From Undaria pinnatifida (Eukaryota > Sar > Phaeophyceae > Laminariales > Alariaceae): a stretch of 64,000 bases of DNA. Below the pieces are notes generated by a model. The model was not told the DNA's origin, did not search any database, and saw only the letters and a program-made list of their open reading frames with translations. This document shows positions 54,062 through 64,000 of the stretch, piece after piece. Location: the NCBI GenBank assembly GCA_012845835.1, contig JABAKD010000004.1, positions 12,029,022 to 12,093,021 on the forward strand, in the 5' to 3' direction. The translations under genes were made by a program, and so were the position numbers. How positions within the stretch are numbered: position 1 is the stretch's first letter; each line of letters begins with the position of its first letter.

Positions 54062-54295
54062 GGTGGCTCTCGGGGTCACTCGCGCGAGTGACGGCCGTGT
54101 TCCTTTGCGGTCTTAGCATTTGGCGTCGTCACAATTGTTGTAGTAGTCCTTTTGCGATAGGAATCCGCCATGGATTGGTAATCTACGTTGCGCCAAAAAA
54201 TCGCCTAAAAAAGGTATTCTTGTCCGTGAGAGAAATAAAGTGTCACTCGTGGGAGTGCCTCGAACCCGGTAGGAGAAAAAACGGGGGTATGGCAC
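54062..54295 (+). repeat. Small dispersed element with palindromic ends (relative at 6625-6830)
   Basis: Left end GGGGTCACTCGCGCGAGTGAC region, right end GTGTCACTCGTGGGAGTGCC. Internal GTTCCTTTGCGG and GTCCGTGAG match the copy in the leader of LTR element A. Confidence 0.65.
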
Positions 54296-55099
54296 TACAA
54301 TAACACCGTACGTATAGGCTTGGTCGGGTATTCCATGTGCGGCCATGAGCACGGGGAAGTAGGAAAGGGGCTGAGTGAGGAGTGAGGTGATATATCCACC
54401 TGGTCTTCACCTAGTAGTGGACATGCCTCCTGACTGCATGTTTAAGTTATCGCGAGAGCAAACTCGCCCTCCTCGACGAACTTGGGAACAGACAGCTTGG
54501 AACGCTCGTACAGCATTGATTGGGCCTCCCATAATAAACCAGAGGGCTTATTAAAACGCAACGTAGATATCAAAAAAAGTAGTGAGGTCCGTAGCCCACG
54601 CGCGGCCTAGCATTTATTTAAGGAACTGCCCCCCTGTCCCTGGATGGCCCCATCGCCTTGCTGTATTTGCAATTTGTATCTATCTCTCGTATAGTGTCAG
54701 TTTGTGACCAGATCCCTCGTCTGTCTACTATGAGGTTTCGGAACTGGCACATGTTGTGGGTGGAAAGATCCCACAAAGATCGCTATAATGTGAGGAACAC
54801 ACACTGCGTGGATGGGAGTACCGTAGTCATTCATACAGTAATGAGTGTCAGATTCCCTCTCACCCGCCAACCATTGGCAATGGAACCATCCAACACAGAC
54901 ATACGCTATCAATATGACGGCACCGAGGAGAGCATGCAGAGCATAGGCCTTGATGGTGAGTTACTACGGTGTTATAGTCTAGTCTATGCCTGCACTGAAT
55001 CGGCACAGCCTCGATCGTCACAGCCCTCCGTCGCTCTCGTGAAATGTTGACGACAGTAGACGACACTTACGCGCTACGTACGGTGGAGGGGACATCACC

Positions 55100-55400
55100 A
55101 TTATTATTAATATCACGTTTTCTTAGGCGCTCAGTTTTTTGGTTCTCTGTTCTATGAGGCAAAACGAAATGTTTTTGAGTTTGACTGCGAAGTAGAGTGC
55201 AAGTCGATGAACCGTGAAACGGACACATGGCCTGCGGTAGTAGACAGTAGGTATAAAGCCTGTAATATTTCAAAAACAAGACCAGTATATTCCGACGATT
55301 TGAGGATTACGGAGTCCGGTCATCTAGAAGATGCGCTAGCCAAAAAGAGGTACACTAGTACCTCTATCGTCGTACCACGTTGTCTAACAACGACAACAAC
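55100..55400 (+). repeat. Dispersed CCCATGGCCTAGG-type repeat, diverged copy
   Basis: Carries ACATGGCCTGCGG, ATTCCGACGATTTGAGGATT, GGAGTCCGGTCATC and GCTAGCCAAAAAGAGGTACAC in order. Confidence 0.6.
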
Positions 55401-56148
55401 AACAACAGTAACGTGCAACTCAATCTATGAATTTATGCATGGATGAACAGCAGGGGTTCGGCGGGGTGCCAGGCCAATATGACCGCCTGATTGTGGAAAG
55501 GTACCTTTATTAAGTCGGGGTCATGAGCGCAATTCCCCAGTTGTGCCAAGCGATGTTGACCCACCCCAACTCTACAACAGGTATATACACATAACATATG
55601 TGTGACACGCAAAATATGTGTGATGTGTATGTCTAGCGCGCGGATAGAGAACGAGGTCATTTGTTTCCGGCAACACACTCACTCTCACTCGTCAACCATC
55701 GTCCATGGAACCATCCAACACACAGACGCACTGAGACTACATATACCCCGTAGTACTGTATATGGGCTATTGTATTGCACCTGGCATTATTCGTAGCGGC
55801 AAATTACTTCCATCACCAAGCATCAGTCGGCAAACCCTCGACCGCCACAGTTCTCTCTCTCACTTTCTCTCGCGACCAGCGTGGAGCGTGGAGCATGGTA
55901 AATACCAAGCAACAGCAGCAGAGGACGCTACAGTAAGTAGTACATTCGTATACACCGTCGATACGGAATAATAGGTAAAATGTCTGACAACGCAACGTGT
56001 AACGTGTAACTGCATGCGAGTTATGTCATCACAATAATATAGACTACATTCCTATCGCGTGGAGAGAGTAGCCATTTGTTATGTATTTCCAGCTCCTCTC
56101 TCTCTCGTCAACCTTCGTCGCTTGAGCAACATACGTCGTATTATAAAA

Positions 56149-56285
56149 CTAAAAATACACTCCAGCTGAGAGATCGAAGATTTTGTCGAGACTCATCTTT
56201 GCAAGCTAGCTGCTGTGTGTGATGCTCCGATCGCGCGTATTACTTACTGGGTGTGTGTCCTCATCAAGGACACAGACAGCACAAG
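56149..56285 (+). repeat. Partial copy of the foldback element arm
   Basis: Shares ACACTCCAGCTG, GAGATCGAAGATT, CTCATCTTTGCAAGCT, CTCCGATCGCGCG and GTGTGTCCTCAT with 57579-57745. Confidence 0.75.
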
Positions 56286-57140
56286 AAAACGTATGAGTCT
56301 CTTCCCTCGCAACGCCGCTGTCTCTCGTTCTCGTGCCCAGAGCGGTGCCAAGCAACAACAGTGGTATTGGCGAAAGCCACTCGTGCGCCCGACTACACTA
56401 ATGCACCCTCCCACACATTGGAGTGTGATGCGTGCACAGAAGCCAACAGCCTGCAGAGCAAACAATAATGATACGCACTAATTGCAATACGATATCTCGT
56501 AGCCTAGACTAATATCAACAGCGCGTGCACTAACAGCACACCACACGCCATTCGATAGACCATACCGGCCACATTATCCACCAGCACACTCATTCGTTCT
56601 ACATTGTCGTCGTATGCTTACAAAGTCTGGTAGTTTTGGGTGTTGCAACGGTCGATTTTACTTTCCAACTCAGCTCGTACGACGTACTTATTATACGAGG
56701 TCTTACCCTCGCGAGTTTCTTCTGGACAAGCCACAAGCCGTTGTCGCAGGCATTTGTGTCTTCCCTGTTCTTCCCCCCCAGTACGCGCCTTCATTGTTAT
56801 CGCGAAAAGGGTTTGATGAACCTGTCTGGCAACTCACCTGGGTCAGATTTTTGCCTCGCCCGAGATTCCACAGCATAGCCATAAGAGCCACCGACGCCAA
56901 CGCGAAGCTCCCGAACATGGCTATGGCGGTAGTAGCGATAGCCAGCCTTTCTGTTGCTCAGAACGGGTAGATGGTGCACTGATTGGTTGGTCACGTTGTT
57001 GGAAGCAGGCGGTTATGGCAGGTTTCTGATTTTTTTTTGTTTTGGTCTCAGAGCCCGGTGGAGGGCGGTAGCTGGTTATCATGGGAGAGCGTGGTTGTGG
57101 GAAGTTGTGTTGATGTTCGCCTTTTGAGGCGGCAATACAG

Positions 57141-57336
57141 TGGGTACCTCGATTTAAGAGCACCCCAGATAGGAACACTCGGGACGTAAGAGCGACGAAA
57201 GCGGCATGTATGTCCACCGCCATACCAAAAGCCAAAACATTGCTCGTTTCAGACATTTCAGATAATGAGAGCAATAATAGGCCTTTAAGAACGCCTTTTT
57301 CGGTTGGTCACGGGTGCTCTTGAATCGGGGTAACCA
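57141..57336. mobile_element. MITE, 196 bp, with about 25-bp terminal inverted repeats
   Basis: Left end TGGGTACCTCGATTTAAGAG then CACCC; the right end read in reverse gives TGGTTACCCCGATTCAAGAG then CACCC. Only a few mismatches. No coding capacity inside. A target-site duplication was not clear. Confidence 0.75.
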
Positions 57337-57578
57337 CATAGTGCACTGTCGCGGTGGTAAGAACTGGTGACGATTTTTCCCTCGGTTGTAATGTGGGTCA
57401 GGTTTGATGGTCAGGTTTGATGGTCAGGTTTGATGTGAGGATGACGCGATTGTGAGAACAGGGATGACGCGGCGATGCGTCAGTCAGGTGTGTGTATACC
57501 AGGCATTATAGAAAACGGAACATAAAGCGGTTTACCCAACATCACCTAATATTTCGTATTATTTCGAAGAATAATATT

Positions 57579-58704
57579 ATAAAAAATGAAAATACACTCC
57601 AGCTGTGAGATCGAAGATTTCGTCGAAACTCATCTTTGCAAGCTGTGTGTGACACTCCGATCGCGCGCATTACGAGTTGTGTGTCCTCATTAAGGATATA
57701 GGTCGGCGACTCCCCTTACAACTACAGTGTAGCTATCAGGGTCATAGCATCATACTACGAGTATACTTATAGCAGTATTTAGGAGTGGCGTTAATTGCAA
57801 CGACATACGTCAAACCAACAGTAGAAGCAGTATAATATAGTAACAGTAGATTTAGCAGTAGTAGCAGTAGTATCAGTAAGTAGCAGCAGTAGCAGTAAGT
57901 AGCAGGAGGAGTAGTAGTAGCAGTAAGTCGTTGCTATCATACTTTTTTTTATACGATTGGTACCTTGCCTACTGCTTTCGTTGTGCCGGCCGTCAGCGAT
58001 GTCACATGTCGCAACCTCTATGGCAGTGACTATTCTTCGGCACTGTTAAAATAGCATATACATACCTGGTTCATACATTCTGTACACAGTATACTGTTGC
58101 AGTAGTAGTGAGACAAGGAAATTATCCGTGAAATGGTCGCATGTGTAGTCTAGCGTTCGAGCACCGTTCCGAATACGAAAAATACAAAACGATACACCGC
58201 AAAAATATTTTGTTTCCGTGCGCAGGATGATTAACGATTGAATGAACGTCGTTGTGTCACCCTGTTAACCCTGGTGCTGTTGATAGCTATAAATGGCACC
58301 AAGCGGAGTCGCGGCCCTACATCCTTCTTAGGAACATGCACACCCCGCGTGACACACGTGGTCGGGGTTTTTTGGAAGAGACCGATATTTTCCCAAGAAA
58401 CAGACACTATGTATGCCTGCCTTTACTCTTTGCCTTCCATGGCATGCATGGATGGGGCAAAGCGACCGATACATACATGCTACATTGACAGAGGTGCGCC
58501 ACTTTTTTTTCTGAGTGAGGTTATTCACTATATAATATGTTGACCCTGATAGCTACACTGTAGTTGCAAGGGGAGTCGCCGACCTATATCTTCAATGAGG
58601 ACACACAACCCGTGATACGCGCGATCGGAGTATCACACACAGCTTGCAAAGATGAGTTTCGACAAAATATTCGATCTCACAGCTGGAGAGTATTTTCATT
58701 TTTT
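57579..58704. mobile_element. Foldback-type element with about 165-bp inverted arms
   Basis: The left arm (57579-57745) and the reverse complement of the right arm (58540-58704) run in parallel from AAAATGAAAATAC through CAGCTGTGAGATCGAA, CTCATCTTTGCAAGCTGTG and GGTCGGCGACTCCCCTT to GTAGCTATCAGGGTCA with few differences. The middle is AGCAGTAGT-type low complexity plus unremarkable sequence. No transposase is seen, so it is non-autonomous. Confidence 0.85.
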
Positions 58705-59010
58705 TACCGGAGTGATAATATATTTTAGGGGATGGATGCCTTTTGGCTCTCAAAGACCAAAACTGATTTATTTGGAGAAAAAGAAGACTTCTACCGGACG
58801 GATGAAAAATCCCATGGCCCATTATATATAGGTTCTAAACAACGACAACCATGTCTTTTGCGCAAAAAAAAAATGGTCTATTTCCGACGATAGCATAAGT
58901 ATAGTATTAGACTAGTAGGTTAAAGAGCCCCGTCATTCAGACAGCATTTTCGCTAAAAAAATGTCTACCTTAATACCTCTATCGACGCGTGCTGCGAAAG
59001 AGGTGCACTC
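58705..59010 (+). repeat. Dispersed CCCATGGCCTAGG-type repeat copy
   Basis: Carries AAAAATCCCATGGCCCATTA, TTTCCGACGATAG, AGAGCCCCGTCATTCAGA and CTACCTTAATACCTCTATCG. A TTAGACTAGTAGG insertion-like stretch interrupts it near 58905-58918. Confidence 0.65.
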
Positions 59011-59029
59011 GCTTTTTTTCTAATACTAA

Positions 59030-59290
59030 CTCCTCATTTTGAGAGGTTAAGACATGTCCTTCTCAACCCAAAAACTGATATGGGAAAAAACAAAGCTGAT
59101 ATGATCCCGGATGCAAAATCCCATGGCCTGGATATACAATGAAAATCACGCCAAAAAAAAAAAAAATCTCTTTCCGACGATTAAGGGTCTTGTGTACCTC
59201 CCGTCATCATTTCAGAAACAACTTCAGACGAAAAGTCCTACCTTCATCGTAGCGAGACGAGTCTATCGTATCGTAGCACGCGTCGAACGT
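59030..59290 (+). repeat. Dispersed CCCATGGCCTAGG-type repeat copy
   Basis: Carries CAAAATCCCATGGCCTGG, TTTCCGACGATTAAGGG, CCCGTCATCATTTCAGAAAC and ACCTTCATCGTAGC. Confidence 0.65.
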
Positions 59291-59299
59291 CGAACGTGG

Positions 59300-60880
59300 A
59301 GATGTAGTATTACTGCAATCAATCACCATGCCCTGTGCTTCGTCCATGCATAAAAAATGTTCCTAATTTTCCTGTTTCGATGCCACATGATGCAACAGCA
59401 GTCAAGCCAGAACGCGATGACACGACAAGTTCTCTCACATTATGACATATACACTGGGTGTTCTCAATTTCTGCGCACCGCCTGTATTCTATGTCAGCAG
59501 ACTAGACCTAGGTATACCTGCGGACACCGTTGCGGATATTTTACAATCGGAATTAAAGGTTAAAAACCATTGCGAAGGTTGGTTATGTTCAACGTGTCAC
59601 TGGCGCGTTTTGTCTTTCTTGTGCACGACAACCAACCGTGTGCCTCACTCTCTTTTCTCCGATGCTTCGCGGATCTTTCCTTGGATCTTCCTCGAATCCT
59701 GCGCGCCACCGGCGTGCTGCCCAGCAACAACAACAACAGCCGTTTAGACACATACTTACCTTGCTCGCACCGTGGATATTGGATTATAGAAACAAAGAAA
59801 CAGACACTACGACCCACTTTAGCTTGATCGACTGAAAATCTGTTGTTTTATTTCCTACGCATTTGAGAATCGTATGTATGGATATGATTCCGATGCAACA
59901 CTTCGTATGCTTTTCGAAGTAGTATGACAAAGTCAAGCCGAACGCCATTTGCAAAGTCGGAAGCTCTCCTACATGACACGCCTGCGCAGCCTATTGAGTA
60001 TAGACCAGCAGAAAGTTCTCCGCGCCATTCGTTCTCTGCAACAAACAGCAGCAGCAGCAGTAGCAGCGGCAGTAGCAGTCTAAACGTGGTGCCAAGTATT
60101 ATACTTGACACAGCATTCGTTGCAACAACCCCTTGCAAGGCTCATCCATATCGTCTATCGCCCCTTCAACCTCGCGCTGCTTCGGCGAGGAGGCCACGTC
60201 TCAACACACGACCCGACCTACAAGCAGATCACAGATTATACTGCTGCAGCAGCTGTTTTGTCGCTGTTGTTCTGACGCTGACTCGTCATCGCCAAGAAGA
60301 TATAGCCCGTGGTCACTGGACAGCTTCCATTTACTCTGGAGTGAAAGAAAGAACGAAAGAAGCACGTGGACTGCAGGAGAAGAAGGACAAAAGAGAAACA
60401 GTGCTGGAGCACGAGTGAGAGGACCCGCTCTGGTATCTACTACATACATCAGTAGTAGCAGTTCCGCGATAGAACTGCTACTGCAGTGTATACACCTGTC
60501 GGTGCCATGCTTGGGGTCGGATTCGAAGTGGTGGCCGGCGCTCTCGTGCTCATGACGGTCTTCAACTTTCAACCGCTAAGGCCCGCCCTGCTGGAGGTGG
60601 GTGGGTTGGCGTGAATGTACCCTACCAGGTCAGCCGATAAGAAAACCAGCCTGATATTAGGATGTTTGCCATGTACCTCCTACCAATTTTGGTTGGGTAG
60701 TACTTAAGGGGGGCCATAATATTTAGGGCTCACTATAGACACTAAAACCTACGCAATTCTCTGTTCTTTCCCAACTAAACGTGTTTGGTTTTCAATCTAT
60801 GTTCCCCCATAAGTTGGGTGTATGTGGAAATATATACCACGGTATGTAGACTAGACTATGATTCTTGTAGTCTAGACTAT
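59300..60880. other. Region without a recognised gene
   Basis: Open frames exist (59442-59747 with Cys-rich NHCEGWLCSTCHW; 59924-60418, Ser-rich) but no family was recognised and codon patterns are unremarkable. AGC-rich microsatellite at about 60040-60075. Confidence 0.4.
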
Positions 60881-60884
60881 AAAA

Positions 60885-61270
60885 AAAAAAAAATCCTCCC
60901 GGCGGATGGCGGATGGGGAAAAATCAAGCTTGAGCTCACCACACTTTCTCGTATTTTTATACACGTCGCGGGCCAATTTGACTCAATTGCATGTTCGCAC
61001 TCCAGCGCTAGCTGGCCGGCGTTCCCCGTTACTACTCCCCGGCAGCGCAAGCTACTACCGCCGTGGTATACGGATGCGTGAGTATGTTGGCCCGACCTGA
61101 CCCCTGGGGATCTGGTGCGGTGGAGATAGTGGAGATAGCCACCCGGAACGGCATCATTCCGGGTAGGGTGTGGGACTTGCGCAAGCTCACCCACCAACAA
61201 AACCCCCGACCATGAGAAAACAGCCTGCATGCGGCAACAGTATTGAAGCGGGTAAAAGTCACCATCCGAG
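60885..61270 (-). mobile_element. SINE-like / LINE-tail element, minus-strand copy
   Basis: Read on the minus strand it ends GTGTGGTGAGCTCAAGCTTG then TTTTTCCCCATCCGCC, matching the insertion at 25133-25297. GCCAGCTAGCG is shared further upstream. The A/T tract at 60882-60894 adjoins the tail. Confidence 0.65.
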
Positions 61271-61499
61271 GCCAACCTAACCTAATAGTCTAGTCTAGAC
61301 CTAGACTAATCATAGTATGAATACGTTTTCGTAATCCTGGTAATATTTTTTTATTTTCCAATATAGTCTAGACTATAACATCACCAAATTTCTTCGTCTT
61401 GGTTGCTTGGCCTTGGATCATGAAATTCGGTGGCTTCGATACTACACTCTCCTTGCTTTCCGACCCGACCTAGGTTGGAAGACGTTGGAAGACGCAAAC

Positions 61500-63700
61500 C
61501 CCCTACGACTATTCACCGGAAAATGGTAACTTCGGGCAGCGTGATGCTGATTAGCGGGGAACGCTCCCACTCACACGGGTAACCCCGGCCTAGGCCGCCA
61601 CGCTTACTATGAGGTGTCCTGCATTGCTGTTCTGAACCAGGCATGCCATGACGGGCGCAGGTTGAAGCGATCAGACGGAACGGCATGGCCAACAGCAAGC
61701 CGGCTTTGTTTTGAAGAAGCACAACTTCGTAACCACGCAACAGGGCGTGATGCTGTAGTAATAGTCTAGTAGTATTTATAGTCGCTTTAGGATAACGAAA
61801 GCGCCGCAGCTTGGTGGGTTGGTTGATTCCGCGTCGTTTTGCCAAGTTCAACTTGGGTCAGCATCCCCTGCGCAGGCTCGATGCATAGCCCGTGTTACCG
61901 TGAAACTGAAGGCGCGCTAGATGCTCTCGCGGGTCGATGCCGCCGTGACGGGCGCGATTTGGAGGTATGGGACGGGAGGGCTCGGCCAGCGACGCAACCT
62001 TGGGTTGAACAACAACATCTGCATGGTTGGTTGGCTGATTTCGCCGCATTTTGCCAAATTTCGTCCATTTTCCATGTACGCAAACATTCGTAATAAGAGC
62101 TTTGTTGCTGGGCGGTATGTGACTCGAGTGTAAACGTGAACCTGAAGAATGAATGGCGCGCTGACCTTGATCTCGAGGGTGCTCACACCTGTGCTGGTCG
62201 CGACGGCTGCGGCCCATTTTAGGAAGATCGGACGGAAGGGCTGGGCCATTAGTAGACCAACAGCAGCTTGGTTGGTTGATTCCGCCGCATTTTGGTTATG
62301 TTCTGTTGCATACCCTCGTACGAGTTTTGTTGGCGGCGTGTGCCCCGGGTGGTCGTGAATCCGATTGACGGAAGGCACGCTGGCCTTGGCGTCGGGGATC
62401 CCCACACGGATGTACGGTGACTGGCGCGGCCTAGATGTGTAGCGCGGGAGGGCTCGGCCGCTTTCACCGTTTGACCGACGGAAAAATTCCAATAATTTCC
62501 TCGGCTGACGACAAACTATTAAGTTTTTAGCCTGGAACGATCGGTTGGACACCTTTGACCGCTGCATGTTTTCCCTCGACTGACCGTCGCCTGGTACGTG
62601 TGCTTTTACAACAACAGCGGCTCGGTTGCGCCCCATTTTCTACGCGCGTTCTCTTTTCCATCCATTTGTAAAAGTATTGCTGTTGGCGTGACTGTCTGGT
62701 GTCGTTTTTCATCTGAACAACGGAAGGCACGCTGGCCTTGATGATGTCGAGGATATCCACACACGGGTGCATGCCTTGACGGGCGAGGATTAGAAAGACA
62801 GGGCGGGAGGACTCGGCCAACAACGCAACCTTTTCGACGAACAACAGGGCGACTTGGCTGAATGATTACGCTGCAATAGTCTATCATATTTTTCCCATGC
62901 ACTTGTAAAAGAGCTTTGATGTTGTTGCCGGCATGTGACCCGTTTAGTTTTGAAGGTGGCTAACGGAAGGCACGCTGTGCCTTGATGTTCAGATGTGATC
63001 CGCGCGCGGTGCTACTCGTTTGTTGGTTGTGGCCATGCTGTACTCCGCACAGGTAGACTGCGGCAGTTACCTTGAGGCCGCCTCGGCGTCGGTTGCTCGG
63101 GTCACGCCGTATTATTTTGCTCTTGTTCCCAATTTACATGCGCTCGCACGAGCTGTGTTCTAACTTCTGGCGACGTGTGACTCGCGTTATCTTCAATCCG
63201 AGGAAAGGCGCACTTGTCTTGATGTTGACCGTGCGATCCGCGCGCGATGCTGCCCGCTCGTTGCTTGCAGCCATGCTGCAGTCCTCACGCAGCTGAACTG
63301 CAGCAGATGTCTTGGGGCCGCTCGGGTTTTGATCGATAGGTCACGCAGAAATTTGCTCTTATCACCATTTTCCATTCACTCGTATGGAAGAGCGACAACT
63401 GTTGTTGGCCACGTGCGACTCGTGTTATCGTTAATAATGCGATTAGTCTAAAGGCGCGCTTGCCTTGATGGCTAAGATGTGCTCAACGAGCTACGCTGCC
63501 CGTTTTTTGCCTGCTGTCACGCTGCAGCCCTCGCGATTAAACTGCAACCAGCACTCGTCTTAGACCGGCGCGACTGGTTTTGTTGATCACGCCGGAGTTT
63601 GTTAATATTCCACTTTCCATGCGATATCTATTTGCGTGATAACAGCCAGGTCTGATTATCGAAAGGCACGTGTACGTGGTGCCCCGTTTAAAGTTTGAGC
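61500..63700. repeat. Diverged tandem array, period about 240 bp, about 8 units
   Basis: GGAAGGCACGCTGGCCTTGA-like blocks recur near 61903, 62152, 62371, 62723, 62963, 63203, 63449 and 63660. Between them each unit has a CATTTTCCAT-like block and a TGTGACTCG-like block. Spacing is mostly 211-249 bp with one longer unit (352). Minus-strand frames through it (for example 61917-62636) come from the repeats. Confidence 0.8.
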
Positions 63701-64000
63701 TTCCGTTCTTGGCAGCTCCAAGAAATCTGTCGTTGAGATGAGCCGGATTCCTCAGAAAACGACGACAAGGACACGTCGTCGAAACGCAAACGCATACTAC
63801 TATCGGTGCACATCACACGTTTCGCGCAAAGCGGTTTGGGCTCCGTTTTCAGATTTCTTACAATAGTCCATGGCTCTCGTTTGTGGCCTCCTTTCTAGGC
63901 TGTCTTAGTCCCTTTGTCCCGTTGTTTCCCCCCACAGATTCAGGAAGCCCTGTCGCCGAGACGGGCCAGTCTCCAATGACGACGACGATAACCAAAAAAA
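63701..64000. other. Right edge, no feature recognised
   Basis: No gene or repeat recognised. The window ends in a short A run. Confidence 0.5.

Larger units (their letters stand above)
53839..57140. other. Non-coding region with several small repeats
   Basis: Contains the palindrome-ended element (54062-54295), a CCCATGG-type copy (55100-55400), a pair sharing GGAACCATCCAACACA (about 54880 and 55700) and a partial foldback-arm relative (56149-56285). Open frames up to 130 codons (54658-55050) show no recognisable motif. Confidence 0.5.

Noticed and set aside
61917..62636. 239-codon minus-strand frame as a gene
   Set aside because: It lies wholly within the diverged 240-bp tandem array and has no recognisable motif; kept only as a note in the array finding.

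Overview
This is eukaryotic DNA dominated by transposable elements. No intact host gene, operon or rRNA gene could be recognised. The mix of elements (DIRS/PAT-type tyrosine-recombinase retrotransposons, a Ty3/gypsy chromodomain element with an unusual Gag, a Helitron, a LINE remnant and a Tc1/mariner derivative) and the style of the Gag and integrase proteins suggest a stramenopile, most likely a brown alga. That assignment rests on remembered family resemblance and is inference, not a search result.

Layout. 1-2253 (-) is a decayed DIRS-type element (RNase H region and tyrosine recombinase) running off the left edge. 3600-4296 (-) and 17615-19442 (-) are two halves of one Helitron Rep-helicase gene. 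They are split by LTR element A (4297-17614, +), which has two 269-bp LTRs, a 3.9-kb leader with about fifteen 83-bp tandem repeats, gag, a NADAR (YbiA-like) domain, a short protease-position remnant, an RNase H stub and an intact integrase-chromodomain frame. A lacks reverse transcriptase. 20833-22100 (+) is a LINE RT remnant. 23778-30189 (+) is a nearly complete PAT-like element with split direct repeats in the order A1 - ORFs - B1 - A2 - B2. 37290-45644 (-) is a second, inverted and truncated copy (B) of the same LTR family, with its 5' LTR, leader, gag and NADAR domain. The rest (about 30.2-37 kb and 45.7-64 kb) is non-coding and packed with small repeats: a dispersed CCCATGGCCTAGG-bearing family in both orientations, a 1.1-kb foldback element, a 196-bp MITE, a mariner deletion derivative with 22-bp TIRs, a SINE-like family, a diverged 240-bp tandem array, several micro/minisatellites and many TAGTCTAGACTA-type palindromes.

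The most interesting system is the LTR family carrying a NADAR domain between gag and pol. Both copies keep it recognisably at the protein level although each is broken by frameshifts. NADAR proteins elsewhere are ADP-ribose-related N-glycosidases and reverse guanosine ADP-ribosylation, so the element may have captured an enzyme that acts on host nucleotide signals or protects its own nucleic acid. Nearly all coding regions here are decayed; the integrase-chromodomain frame of A is the main intact exception.
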